64,000 nt of DNA from positions 1,218,586,609 through 1,218,650,608 of the forward strand of contig OX336388.2 of NCBI GenBank assembly GCA_946902985.2. The letters are read 5' to 3'. This document shows positions 10,144 to 21,582 of the stretch, one piece after another. Position 1 is the first letter of the stretch; each line of letters opens with the position of its first letter. The stretch comes from Meconema thalassinum (Eukaryota; Arthropoda; Insecta; Orthoptera; Tettigoniidae). Both the position numbers and the translations under genes were made by a program. A model generated the notes under the pieces. It had not been told where the DNA came from, searched no databases, and saw nothing but the letters and a program-made list of their open reading frames with translations.

Positions 10144-11890
10144 TCTACTATATAAAGCTCAAATACCACTCACTCACTCACTGACTCATACATTCATCAC
10201 GAAATCTCAGAAACCACCGAACGGATTGGAATGAAATTTGTTATCCAGCTTCCTCAAGGGCCGCAAACGCCCGCTAAAAAAGGATTTTTGGATATTCAGG
10301 TTCTAAAGGGGTGTTAAGGGGGTAGACCTGCATTTCATTGAATAGCAATATCTCCCGATTGCTTTCATTGGGGGATGTGATACTCGGCATATAAACTCAT
10401 CATTAAAAATAAGAAGACACGTGTCTGAGGGTTTTTCGATGTGGTGTATATTATGAGGTGAAAGGGGTGAAAAGTGGGGGTTGAAGGATTCCTAACGGAG
10501 CGTGTATCTCTTAAACGACATAGGCGAGGAGTTTGGAACTCAGCCGAAAAAAATCAGCATAAAAAATAACTAAACAGGTGTTTGACGTTTTTTCATAAAT
10601 CCAATTTAAGGGGCCCATGCGAAGGGGTGAAATTATGGGGGAGGGGGGAAACGTAATATGTCTGAGTGTAAAATTATACATGGCCTATGTTGTAGACAAT
10701 AACACATTACATCTTTTTTGTCTCTTGCTATTTCATCATACGACTAATACTTAGGGAGTTATTAATGATTTTGTATTTTTTGGCCGGAATTTTCTAAGTC
10801 CCGGGAATGACATAAAAATTGATTCGAATTAAATTTCAAAAAATAGTTTTTTTTAAATACTTTTATTATATTTTTCACGTCTTTTAGGGTCCGAAACCAA
10901 CATGATATTTTGATGTTTTTTTTCGTCCCATGCATTTTTGGTTTCAGGTGATAGAATTATTTTCCACTTGGATCGATGCTTATCTACTATATAAAGCTCA
11001 AATACCACTCACTCACTCACTGACTCATACATTCATCACGAAATCTCAGAAACCACCGAACGGATTGGAATGAAATTTGGTATCCAGCTTCCTCAAGGGC
11101 CGCAAACGCCCGCTAAGAAAGGATTTTTGGATATTCAGGTTCTAAAGGGGTGTTAAGGGGGTAGACCTGCATTTCATTGAATAGCAATATCTCCCGATTG
11201 CTTTCATTGGGGGATGTGATACTCGGCATATAAACTCATCATTAAAAATAAGAAGACACGTGTCTGAGGGTTTTTCGATGTGGTGTATATTATGAGGTAA
11301 AAGGGGTGAAAAGTGGGGGTTGAAGGATTCCTAACGGAGCGTGTATCTCTTAAACGACATAGGCCAGGAGTTTGGAACTCAGCCGAAAAAAATCAGCATA
11401 AAAAATAACTAAACATGTGTTTGACCGTTTTTTCATAAATCCAATTTAAGGGGCCCATGGGGAGGGGTGAAATTATGGGGAGGGAAACGTAATATGTCTG
11501 AGTGTAAAATTATTCATGGCCTATGTTGTAGACAATGACACATTACATCTTTTTTGTCTCTTGCTATTTCATCATACGACGAATACTTACGGAGTTATTA
11601 ATGATTTTGTATTTTTTGGCCGGAATTTTCTAAGTCCCGGGAATGACATAAAAATTGATTCGAATTAAATTTCAAAAAATAGTTTTTTTTAAATACTTTT
11701 ATTATATTTTTCACGTCTTTTAGGGTCCGAAACCAACATGATATTTTGATGGGTTTTTTTCGTCCCATGCATTTTTGGTTTCAGGTGAGAGAATTTTGTT
11801 CCACTAGGACCCATGCTTATCTATCTATTTAACTAATGTTATAACGGGATTCCAAATGTTATTGCGGGCGAAGCCGCGGGTAACAGCTAG
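10144..11890 (+). mobile_element. Non-autonomous Helitron with internal tandem duplication
   Basis: The 5' end is TCTACTATATAAAGCTC. The 3' end is a GC-rich hairpin (GCGGGCGAAGCCGC) followed by GGGTAACAGCTAG, that is CTAG. It is inserted between A (10143) and T (11891) without target duplication, the Helitron hallmark. Two near-identical head-to-tail copies run 10144-10982 and 10983-11890; only the second has the last ~70 bp with the hairpin. No Rep/helicase is encoded. The CACTCACTCACTGACTCA block near each start is a simple repeat. Confidence 0.85.
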
Positions 11891-12685
11891 TAGATTAATA
11901 ATTGTGCCAATAATACTATAAAATACCGGTGTATCAACACTTTCACGTGAGGTTTCTTCTATGTCAGATGTTACACATCATATGCGACTACTGTAAGGCT
12001 CATTGTTTTAAATGAGTGAGCTATCACTCGTCATTATATAAGGTACATGTTTCGAGGCCTTGTCGATTATTGGCGTCTTCATCAGCCTTGAGCAAATGGG
12101 CAGCACTTAATACATTACACATGAAAATATTAATTGTAGCAATAGAAACTTAAATGAGCACACACAGAGATCAAAATCATGCACAAGAAAACAGTAAAAA
12201 TAATAATTTTTAACATTTTGTTTAAAAAAACACGTTTAAAAAACCACCAGTGGGCTTAACCAGTCTTTCTTAAAACAGTTCATTGCACACTCTTGATGTT
12301 GATTGAATATCACGCTTCTTGTTGTATTTCACTACAAATTTATTTCTCCAAGCAACAAGTATTTAATTATTAATCTGTTTAAATGTGATGCAAGCTGTAA
12401 TGTTGCTAAGGCGTAATGTACAACCCTTAATCAATGTCTATTTTATGTTTTGACTGGGTTAACCATTAAAGAATGTATATTAATTTAAGAAACCACAGTT
12501 TAAATGGCAACTTCTTACACAGGAGAAGATGCGATTCTTTAGACAGTTTTGTTTGAAGACAGATTAATTACAGATAACATGTGGCCAACTCGTTCTTAAG
12601 ATGGACTGCGTCGAGTAAATGGCTAGGGTACTTCATCTGAGAAGGTGTTAGCAATGCTTGTTGGTTTAGGACAGTATTTCCAACA
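11891..12685 (-). repeat. Penelope-like retroelement end (tentative), carrying a hammerhead motif
   Basis: No protein is encoded. The only recognisable structure is the hammerhead-like motif at 12040-12089 (minus strand), which in animals is typical of Penelope-like element terminal repeats. AT-rich sequence from 12090 to 12685 has no further landmark, apart from a short GGGCTTAACCAG region near 12250. Confidence 0.4.
12040..12089 (-). ncRNA. Hammerhead ribozyme motif (type I, minimal stem III)
   Basis: Read on the minus strand: stem I strand AAGG, core CTGATGA, one unpaired A, stem II GACGCC pairing with GGCCTC (5 of 6 pairs) around a 12-nt loop, core GAAA, a two-pair stem III within CATGTA, cleavage expected after the GTA triplet, then stem I strand CCTT. 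All conserved core positions (CUGANGA, GAAA, NUH) are present and both helices close. Very short stem III is the known form in Penelope-like retroelements. Self-cleavage is inferred, not shown. Confidence 0.7.
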
Positions 12686-13126
12686 CCGGCTTCGGTGGCG
12701 TAGTCGGTAGCATGCTGAACTGCTATGCCCAAGATAGCGGGTTCAAACCCGGCCGAAGTCGTCGGATTTTTTTAAGAGCGTTAAAAATCCTTCAGTATGC
12801 CTTCCTTCGGAGGGGAAGTAAAGCCGGCGGTCCCATGTCATAGATTTATGGCATGTAAAAGATCCTTTCACAGACTAAACTTGTGTAAAGCAAAATTTGT
12901 TAGGTTAGATTTCGTCATAACGCTCTATCAAAGTTCCAACGTTCACCACTAGGTATCATTGATATCTGGTGGCGAAAGTTGGAACTACTTGAAATTGAAC
13001 GGAACTTGTAGCTCACCCTTTAGGGTATCCGCTGGAAGCAGCTACAGACTCTGGCGAGCCGAACATGTCCTCGGACACTCCCGGCACTAAAAGCCATACG
13101 ATAAATAAATAAATAAATAAATAAAT
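12686..13126 (+). repeat. tRNA-derived SINE (family with CGGCTTCGGTGGCGTAGTCGG head)
   Basis: The head has GGTGGCGTAGTCGGTAGCAT (A-box region) and GGGTTCAAACCCGGCC (B box). The body has CTTCCTTCGGAGGGGAAGTA and GTTGGAACTACTTGAAATTG, and the end is (AAAT)n. The flanks TATTTCCAACAC and TACTTCCAACAT look like its target duplication. Other copies: 16747-17173 (minus), 26680-27045 (plus) and 39970-40215 (plus, partial). Its 3' module recurs as a tandem array at 28930-29970. Confidence 0.9.
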
Positions 13127-14271
13127 ACTTCCAACATCTTCTGTACGTAAGTACCGTACATTTAACAATACGCTTTCATTCCTGGATTCAGTTCGGACCT
13201 CGACCATCCTAGAAATGGTTTATCATAGTTTCCACTTTGTACTCCAAGCAGATTCCAGGATGGTATCCAACCTACGGCCACAGATCTATCCTTTCCAATC
13301 CTAGTCACAATTGCACACTAAAACAGACACTACCTCATCAAAGGTCATCAAACAGATTCCCAGTATGCCCAAGTCCACAAGATGAAATATACAATATCAC
13401 AAGCCACAACAAGTTTTTTTATTTTTATTAGATTGTCGGAAAGAGGTGAATGTTGTAACAAATGGTGTAAATGACCACTGTTGGAGATGCCAGTGTGTCT
13501 GGCTAAGCAGATTAACCCTGTCCTGTTCGTGTGTTTATCTTTCCTGCCTATCATTGTGTTTGTCTTTTATCCAAGATTCTATCCTCCATTTCTTATGCAT
13601 TGATTTCGTGCTGGTATTAGCGAGGATTAGACATTGAATTCGTATGTATAATTAGTTTGCTTCTACTAATGATATTGAAACCAAAACTAAATTTGTAAAC
13701 ATGGAAACCGAGCACCTCCTACAAGATTTGAAGGCCCTCATGAAGTGCAGTTTCTGAGAAATCGTGAATCATGGCTTTGCCCCGAGTATTCTATTTCATA
13801 CTTTATCAGCCATTTCCATTTGCAATAAATCATTATGCATCTCAGTCTTGGACATATGATGGCCCTCCAGTGGCTAAAATGGTGGTGGTGCTGCCATTTT
13901 GTTGAGAAGTAGGTTCGAACTTGCAGACTGTTGGCAAAGAATTAGCTCAGCGTAGTAAGGATTTGGTTCGAGTCTGTAGGAAAGAAAATTGTATTCCTAC
14001 TATGACTTGCACATTTCAATATGTAACGTGCTTTGTTTTATTCAGGGATCCAAATTGGACATTGGCCAGAGAGAACCTCGGGCAGGACCCAGAGAACATT
14101 GGCCATATAACTCACAAATGTTCCAGACAAGGATTATATTGATCTTTTGTGAGGTGAATTTATATGGATAAGAAATCAACACCCATTTGAATATTCTATC
14201 AAAAGGGATTTACTTGTTGAGATCAGTTATGCCTTGTTAATTCTTAACGAGCAGGTACTGTAACTGTGTAA
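13127..14271. other. Unassigned intergenic sequence
   Basis: No gene, promoter or repeat end is recognised over about 1.1 kb. Short open frames lack homology-like composition. Confidence 0.4.
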
Positions 14272-15232
14272 GGGCCGGGTTCACCACCACAGTGTTAACA
14301 GGCCGTTAGTAAAGGCCTCGTTAATTTTAACATCAGAATTAAGCTCGTTGGCGTTTCACCAGCACATTCGCCGATTGACATAGCAAACGAATCGTTATGT
14401 TTAAGGGCTGTACAAAACTCATTGAAAGATGATGATTGTGGCAGTATTTGTAAATTCTTTGATGTGATCAAGCAGGCTCTTAACTGCAAAAAAACTTCAG
14501 TTACATTCTCCCTGGTTAAAAACAAACATGGGTGAAGAGGAATAGTGCAAGATGAGCCGGGGACTGTGAACGTTTCTTTAAATGAAAGAAACGTACTTAT
14601 CCACTTGGTGTATAAGTATCGTGAAATCGTTGAAAATAACAGGACTGATGCTGGGACGTCTAGGTAGTCTTTTATTAAATTAGCCATGTGCTATACCGTA
14701 ATGCATCATACGATATATCACGTAAAAATAAATAAGAGGACTGATGCTGTGACGTCTAGGTAGTCTTTTATTAAATTAACTATATATGCTATACTGTAAT
14801 GCATCACACGATATTACACGTAAATAAATGGTACCGTACATATCTTAATTTTCAGATGGGAATTCCAGGTTAGGTTCTATCATCTGTAGAACATTCAACA
14901 CAGAAGGTTTTGACAACCGAAATCTCGTGATAAATTCTTGTGTCGTTGCATTCATTGAAGTAATTACTTCGTTATTTATAAGATAGTGGTCGACGAAAAT
15001 CTAGCATGTCTTCAAAACATCGTCATTGTTCAGAGTAAAGTTTAGTGCTCACTCAATATTGGATTTGAATGCTATGTAAATGGACCGTCAAGTCGTTAAT
15101 TCTATGTAGACAGTGCAATTAGTTTTAATGGCTCGTTAGGGAAGTTTGGTGAACCACAACATTCTGGTAATCGTCCGTTAACGGCCTTAATTGGTTTGTT
15201 CACATTTTGACGAACTATGGTGAACCCGGTCC
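14272..15232. mobile_element. PIF/Harbinger-type DNA element, non-autonomous or decayed
   Basis: The ends GGGCCGGGTTCACCA (left) and, inwards from the right, GGACCGGGTTCACCA are flanked by a 3-bp TAA duplication (14269-14271 and 15233-15235). A 3-bp TWA duplication with a GGNCC-type terminus fits PIF/Harbinger. No DDE nuclease or Myb-like protein is legible; the 130-codon minus-strand frame at 14295-14687 has no recognised domain. A ~103-bp block (GGACTGATGCTG..GACGTCTAGGTAG) is tandemly duplicated at 14641-14840. Confidence 0.8.
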
Positions 15233-16128
15233 TAAATTGAACGTATGTAGTTCCATCTACTTCAAGACAAAGGTTTTTATTTTGTAAAATAAGGTTACTG
15301 GCCCAATATCCGTCCCCGCACGCAATTTCGTCCCCGCATGTTTCGAGCCCATTGAGTGCTGCAGTCTGGTGGGAGACAGTGGAACATGTGACAAAGTAGT
15401 GAGCTTCTCACGCTGAGGTGCATCCCCTGTGATTGTGTTCCGAGTATTCTGAGTTGAAAGTTATTGGTTTGCCACGCTTGTAGTACATCCCTACTTGTCG
15501 GAGCTGTTAAACTATTCAAGGTACGTTTGACTCACATTTGTTTGTACTTACGTGCAACTTAATAGATAGATAGATAGTTTTATTAATTCCATTTGATCAA
15601 ATACATGTATACAATACATTTTTGATATAGGACACGTCAGAATTTACATCTATAAAATAAAAGTACTAATAGGTATATACAGTAATACTAATACTATAAC
15701 TATTTATAACTTATTATAATAATAGATCTTAAGAGATACAATCTTGTTGGACAACTATTAACACCTTATTCTATTATCATAATATGAAAACATAATTCTA
15801 TAAATACAACAACATACAGCTAGGTATTACAATTAAAATAGAAAAGTAAAAAATAATTATAGATTTCATCGTTTCTATACACTAAGATATTCAACTACAG
15901 AGTAAAAACAATGGCACTGCAGATAAGCTTTCAACATTCTATCAAAGGTTTTTATTTTTGGGGCAAGTTTAATATACTGGGGTAGTTTATTGCATAATTT
16001 AACTCCTGTGTGAAAAGTTCCTTTTTGATATATGCTTGTGTATGTGTGTGAAATATGAATGTTTTGATTTTGTCTTGTGTTATGCCTATGAACATCATTG
16101 TTTGTTTTAAGAAAAACATCCTTATTTA

Positions 16129-17443
16129 TTAAATTCTTAAAAAAAACATAATACTTTCAAAGATATAGATGCAGGGCAGTGGGAGAATGTTTAAATCTTT
16201 AAACAGAGGTCTACATGATTCTCTAGTGTTTACATTTGCCAAAATTCTAATCGCCCTCTTTTGTATCCTAAACGTGCTTAGTACATCTGGCGACATACCC
16301 CAAAATATGACCCCATATCTTAAGTATGAATGGAAATAAGCAAAATAAGTATTTCTTAATGTGAGCATGCTAGTGCAGGTTTTCAAAATACGTAACGCAA
16401 AGCACACCGAGTTCAGTTTAGTATTCAGATATTGTATATGTTTAGTCCATTTCAAGTCATGTTGTATCCATAGTCCTAAAAACTTTGTTTCTAATTTATT
16501 TTCTATTTGATGACCATTTAATGTTATATTGGGCTTCGCAGGATTCCTATTCTGTATAGTGTGGAAATTTAGACATACTGTTTTTTTTATAGTTGATTAT
16601 GAGGCGATTATCTTGTGACCATTTGGTTAACTCTCCTGTAACGGAGTCAGCAGACTGCTGTATGACCTGTTTAGTTTCACCTTTTATTACTAGTGTTGTA
16701 TCGTCCGCAAACAAAATTTCCTTATGTGAATGATCGTTCTGTGTAATTATTTATTTATCGTATGGCTTTTAATGCCGGGAGTGTCCGAGGACATGTTCGG
16801 CTCGCCTGAGTCTGTAGCTGCTTCCAGCGGACACCCTAAAGGGCGAGCTACAAGTTCCGTTCAATTTCAAGTAGTTCCAACTTTCGCCACCAGATATCAA
16901 TGATACCTAGTGGTGAACGTTGGAACTTTGATAGAGCGTTCTGACGAAATCTAACCTAACAAATTTTGCTTTACACAAGTTTAGTCTGTGAATGGATCTT
17001 TTACATGCCATAAATCTATGACATGGGACCGCCGGCTTTACTTCCCCTCCGAAGGAAGGCATACTGAAGGATTTTTAACGCTCTTAAAAAATCCGACGAC
17101 TTCGGCCGGGTTTGAACCCGCTATCTTGGGCATAGCAGGTCAGCATGCTACCGACTACGCCACCGAAGCCGATGTTCTGTGTAATATAATTGACATATAG
17201 AAGGAAGAGTAGTGGGCCCAAAACCGATCCCTGGGGTACTCCAAATTTAATAATTCCCTCACTGGACAATGTTTCATTAAGTAATTTGGTTCCATCATCC
17301 TTGTGTCTCAAGTTTACTATTTGTTTACGCCTTGTTAAGTAAGACTCTATCCATTTATTAGCTAGACCTCTAATATCATATTGATTTAGTTTTGTAAGGA
17401 GGATTTTATGGTGAACAACATCAAATGCTTTCGATAAATCCAA
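16129..17443 (-). pseudogene. LINE reverse transcriptase with C-terminus, SINE-interrupted
   Basis: Minus-strand motifs in order: FLDLSKAFDVVHHKILLTKL (motif A, D-x-x-K-A-F-D), FGVPQGSVLGPLLFLLYVNY (motif B), then a SINE (16747-17173), then EILFADDTTLVIKG (catalytic FADD), then MKWTKHIQYLNTKLNSVCFA and FILYFHSYLRYG-like thumb sequence (actual FAYFHSYLRYGVIFWG), ending with QKRAIRILANVNTRESCRPL near 16230. These are all conserved blocks of a CR1-type RT. The SINE and neighbouring stops leave it non-functional. Confidence 0.85.
16747..17173 (-). repeat. tRNA-derived SINE, minus orientation
   Basis: Same family as 12686-13126, reversed. The (ATTT)n tail is on the left. The B box GGGTTCAAACCCGGCC (minus) and the head ending at ACCGAAGCC are on the right. 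Flanking GTTCTTGTGTAAT (16736-16748) and GTTCTGTGTAAT (about 17174-17185) are the target duplication. Confidence 0.92.
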
Positions 17444-17797
17444 GAATAGGCCAGTTACATGTTCCTTATTGTCAATTAATTTCAGTATACTATTAATACA
17501 TTCATAAATTGCTGTCTGTGTAGATTTCTCCGTTCTGAATCCATGTTGTGAGTTTGATAATATTTATTTTTTTCTATAAAACTTATCAGTCTCCTATACA
17601 TGATTTTTTCCACAATTTTTGCGATACCAGTTGGTAAGGTAATAGGACGATACCGTAGTTATCTAATTCATCTTTTGAACCGTTTTTGTGCACTGGAATT
17701 ACTTTTGATAACTTCAAAATATCCGGGTAAGTTCCTGAGAGAATTGAACCGTTTATTAAGTGTGTAAGTGGATTTATTATATTTTCTGCACATTTCT

Positions 17798-18550
17798 TTA
17801 AAATTGCATCTGGGATGCCATCAATGACAGCACAAAATTTATGTTTAGCTCTTTTATAACTATTCTTACCTCTTCACTTGAGACATTATTTATAAATAAA
17901 GAATCACTACATATATTTATTTTATTATTAGAATTTAGTGTATTTACCTGTGATTTATTTAATAATTTTTGTGGAATTTCCAGAAAATAGTCATTGAAAG
18001 TGTTTGCTATTTCCTGTGGATTATTTATCACTTTATTATTTCTGGTCAGTGTAATGTTCCTTTGTATTTTAGCAGATTTTCCAGTTTCTTTCTTTATCAC
18101 GGACCACATAGCCCTGTTTTTATTAGATGATTGGGAAATAAAATTATCATTATGCATTTTCTTTGCTAGTCTTATTACCTTATTTAATATGCTAGTGTAT
18201 TTTTTGTAGTATAAATTGAATTCAGGTGTTGTGTGGTATTGTTTATATAATTTGTGTAGAAATTTCTTTCTTTGACATGAATTTATAATCCCTGTTGTTA
18301 TCCAAATGTTAGTTTTGTTAGTTTGAACATTTCTTTGTCTAAAGGGGAATGCTGTTTCAAAATAGTGTTTTAGGGTACTGTTAAATGCATTAAATTTATC
18401 ATTTACATTTTCTAGTTTATAAATTTCTGACCATGTTTCCTTATTTAATAAGTCATTGAAATATGTAACATTTGTTTCAGTGAATGACCTGCACTTTGAT
18501 TTTACTCCATTATCATTATTATTGATTGTTTCGGGTACTTCAAAGCTCAA
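17798..18550 (-). pseudogene. LINE ORF2 middle segment (endonuclease-RT linker and RT start)
   Basis: This 250-codon Lys/Asn-rich frame contains WSVIKKETGKSAKIQRNIT and PQEIANTFNDYFLEIPQKL, the well-conserved linker before the RT fingers in CR1/Jockey elements. It ends at ELNINFVLSLMASQ, where intact elements have an S-x-G-x-D-G-I-P motif, so a frameshift lies near 17830. It aligns in order between the endonuclease and the RT of the same element. Confidence 0.75.
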
Positions 18551-18761
18551 TATTTGTCATGGTGGTCACTAAAACCCGGACAATAGACTTCTATTGAATG
18601 GTGATATTTATCTGTATTTAAAAAAATGATCAGGAGTGGTTTTACTAAATTTTGTTATTCTTGTTGGGGTATTTACTGTAGGTTTCAGTCCATAGGAAAT
18701 TAGTGACTGAATTCACAATTTCTATCAAATTTTAAGAAATCCACATTTACATCCCCACAAA

Positions 18762-19225
18762 TTACAGTATTATATCGAAATTTACTTTGCTCATGTTATT
18801 GAGTAACAATTCTAATTTATCCATAAATAAAGGAAACTTTCCTGACGGAGATCGGTATACGCATACAATTATTAACTTAAACTGGTGTATTTTTACGGCA
18901 GAGAATTCAAAATCCCGTTCCATAATTAGATAATCATAAGCTGTTAACTGTTCATGATCTAAATTATTTCTTAGGTAGATACAAGTACCACCATGGCTGA
19001 TATTAGTTCTAGAGTATTTACTAGCTTGTATAAATCCTGGGAATTGAAATAATTCGAGTTGTTCCTCTTTCAGCCAATGTTCTGAAATACATAGTGCTGA
19101 GATGTCTTTAAGTTCATTTTTAAGCATTAGATTTATGTAATACATTTTATTATAGAGAGACTGAACATTCTGGTGGTAAAGTTTAAATTTGTTACTTTTG
19201 CAAGCTTGTGTTGGTGATTTATTTA

Positions 19226-19264
<39 letters not shown>

Positions 19265-19565
19265 CATCATAATTGTTATTATTATTGTTGCTAGACAAAT
19301 CCGAAATACCCTTGTTCCACTCAGTTAAATTTGACATCGAAAGATCTGAATGCCAAAGCTCACGTTTAGCTTCTTTTACAAGTTTCCCTGCGTCCACTCT
19401 AAAGATATTACTGTTGAACTATTCTTACCATTTGAATTTACAATTTTGCAGATTTCATCACTAAGATACTCTTTTCCTAACCTATTTAAGTGTAGGCCAT
19501 GTCGAGTGTGGAACTTCCTGTCTAATTTACTTACATCTATAATTTGGACATTTGGAAAACTTTAA
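18762..19565 (-). pseudogene. LINE ORF1 tail (SGNH-esterase-like) and ORF2 endonuclease start
   Basis: Just below 19565 the minus strand reads SKLDRKFHTRHGLHLNRLGK. This T-R-H-G-L-H-L-N motif is the catalytic Asp/His-block region of the SGNH/GDSL esterase domain found in ORF1 of CR1-group elements, and a stop follows. ORF2 starts in the frame at 19397 with a poly-Asn tract of about 12 residues encoded by a (TTA)n microsatellite. An APE-type endonuclease follows: LYHQNVQSLYNKM, ALCISEHWLKEEQL (catalytic Glu) and VCVYRSPSGKF. The frame breaks at 18762, before the SDH block. Confidence 0.75.
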
Positions 19566-19775
19566 TATGTATAGCAGCAATATATATGGGTTGTAGCGAT
19601 CGCTGTACAAAGGGAGCACTGAATGACGTAGCCATCTAGGTTGGCATCATTGGTCCGATATTCGTCCCCCAACAACGTTCTTATATTCGTCCCGGGGACG
19701 AAATTCGGAACGCTGTTTTCCAATCTGGTATCTTGAGATTAAACGTTGGATGAACAATTATCACATATTTTTCAG

Positions 19776-21582
19776 ATGTCACAGAGGAGAAAATGGGTGA
19801 AAGAAGAAATGGTGGAGGCCATTAATGCTGTGAGGAAGAAGAAAATGGGCTATAAAGCAGCTTCTCGACTTTTTAACGTACCAAGGGCAACGCTCAAAAA
19901 CTATGTCAAATCAGAGTTATCACCTGAAGAGTGCGTTGCACAGACATATGGACGTAAGCCAACTCTGTCACCAGCAATTGAAAAATTGCTTGTCCAATAC
20001 TGCTTAGAGATGGAAAGAAGTTATTATTGCTTGACACTCTCTGATTTGCGTTGGATGGCGTAAGAACTGGCTATGAAAAATAATCTATCTCACCCCTTTA
20101 ATACTGCCTCAGGGAAGGCTGGTCTTAAATGGAAGCGTTTGTTTTTAAGCGACACCCAGAGCTTAGTTTGAGAAAACCACAAAATTTCTCAATGGCTAGG
20201 ATTCAAGGGTTTACAAAAGAAAGTGTTGCTAAGTTCTTTTCTATTCTAAAACATGAACTGGAGAAGGTTAACTTTGATAGTACTAGAGTCTATAATGTGG
20301 ACGAGACTGGCGTGTCGGTTGTTCAGCACAATGCAACCAAGATTGTGACTGGTAAAGGAAAGAATAGGGTTCATAAACTTTCGTCTGCAGAGCGAGGAGC
20401 CACAATAACTGTTGTTACTTGTATGTCTGCAGCTGGCCAGTACATACCTCCTTTGATGATTTTCCCTCAAAAGAGGTGGGAACCGGAGCTACTTGATGGT
20501 GTTCCTCCTGGTTCTATTGGTGGCGTGAGTGATTCTGGGTGGATTACAGGCCCCCTGTTTTGTAGATGGCTAGAACACTTCATCTCCATAGTAAGACCAT
20601 CAAAGGAAAGACCTGTGGTGCCTATTCTCTCATACGCGGAATATCGAGGTGATTGATAGAGCTCGTGAAACTGGCATATCAGTTGTATGTCTACCTCCAC
20701 ACTCCACAGACAGAATGCAGCCCTTGGATGTACCCTTCATGTTCCCATTGAAGACTTTCTATGCCAATGCCATTGAAGGCTGGTTGGCGAATCACCCTGG
20801 TCGAATTGTGAGAAAACGACAGGTATCTTCATTGCTTTCAGAGGCATATTTGAAAGCAGAGGCTATGGAAACAGCTGTCAACGGCTTCATGAAGACCGGC
20901 ATAGTCCCTTTCAACCCCAATATTTCTCCTGATGAGGATTTTCTTTCCTACTGGCAGATGACTAACGATCAAGATGACATCGAAAACGAATCTACCACTG
21001 TTGTAAGTCCTAAGGACATTCGGGAAGTTCCAGTTATTGAGCCTACATTTTCAAACAGGCGAGGTTCAGCATCGTTGGTCACTGGGTCACTCCCCACAAT
21101 ATCAAAGTAATGGAAGCGTCACAGAAAAGAACACAGGCGAATGAGGCAAAGGTACAAAAAATGCTTCAGTTTGATAATCCATCGTTCCCTCCCAAACGTA
21201 AGAAAGCTGCCTCTTCAAGATGTCCCTCACCTGATTCTAAAGCTGGACCTTCAACTTCTGTTAAGTTCACATCCTCGTCCGAGCAATGTCATGGCAGGAA
21301 ACGCCTATCAGCTAAAAAAGGAAGAGAATGCCTTTCCTGCAAGACCTTTCTAGTGATGGTTCGAGTCTTGAAGATTCAGACGAAATTCCTTACGTCTCAA
21401 CAGACAATGAAGATAGTGAAAATGATGACGCCTTATGCACTATGTGTGGAAAACCCTACTCATTTGATAAGATGGGAGAAAAGTGGATTAAGTGCACAAA
21501 ATGTTTCCAATGGTGTCATGAAACGTGTTCGTCAGAACGTGACAAGTGTATCTTCATATGTGACATTTGTTTGGAAGGATAA
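19776..21582 (+). pseudogene. Tigger/pogo transposase, frameshifted, second catalytic Asp deleted
   Basis: DDE transposase of the pogo/Tigger type. The start is the ATG at 19776, immediately after a TTTTTCAG acceptor. The N-terminal CENP-B-like HTH (AINAVRKKKMGYKAASRLF, VPRATLKNYV) covers about the first 60 residues. A stop at 20062 interrupts the second DNA-binding domain. The nuclease core has YNVDETGVSVV (first Asp) and VVTCMSAAGQYIPPLMIFP. Near 20630 the usual L-[DI]-G-H-x-S-H stretch is missing: PVVPILS runs into the downstream frame, so the second catalytic Asp is lost through a short deletion plus frameshift. The third-Asp region TDRMQPLDVPFM is present (20708 on). Two more frame changes at about 21110 and 21330 lead to a PHD finger. 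Confidence 0.88.
21328..21582 (+). other. PHD-type zinc finger at the transposase C-terminus
   Basis: An acidic Ser/Asp-rich lead (LEDSDEIPYVSTDNEDSEND) is followed by a Cys4-His-Cys3 pattern: CTMCG, CTKCFQWCHETC, CIFICDIC. This matches a PHD finger, which usually reads histone H3 tails. It is the last domain of the Tigger-type protein (stop at 21582), followed by the polyadenylation signal. PHD or PHD-like C-termini are known in jerky/Tigger-like insect transposases. The role here, perhaps chromatin targeting, is inferred. Confidence 0.75.

Larger units (their letters stand above)
15565..19556 (-). mobile_element. CR1-clade-like LINE, 5'-truncated, split by a SINE
   Basis: Inserted in the intron of the Tigger element. 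The 3' end (left, about 15565) is a GATA/TATC microsatellite. Duplicated AACTTAATA / AACTTTAATA flank it (15556-15564 and about 19557-19566). Readable in order on the minus strand are the ORF1 tail, endonuclease, linker, RT and RT C-terminus. Several stops and frameshifts break it, and a SINE lies between RT motif B and the FADD box. Confidence 0.85.

Noticed and set aside
19746..19775. Upstream ATG at 19746 as the Tigger transposase start
   Set aside because: The codons before 19776 end in a TTTTTCAG acceptor, so they are intron.
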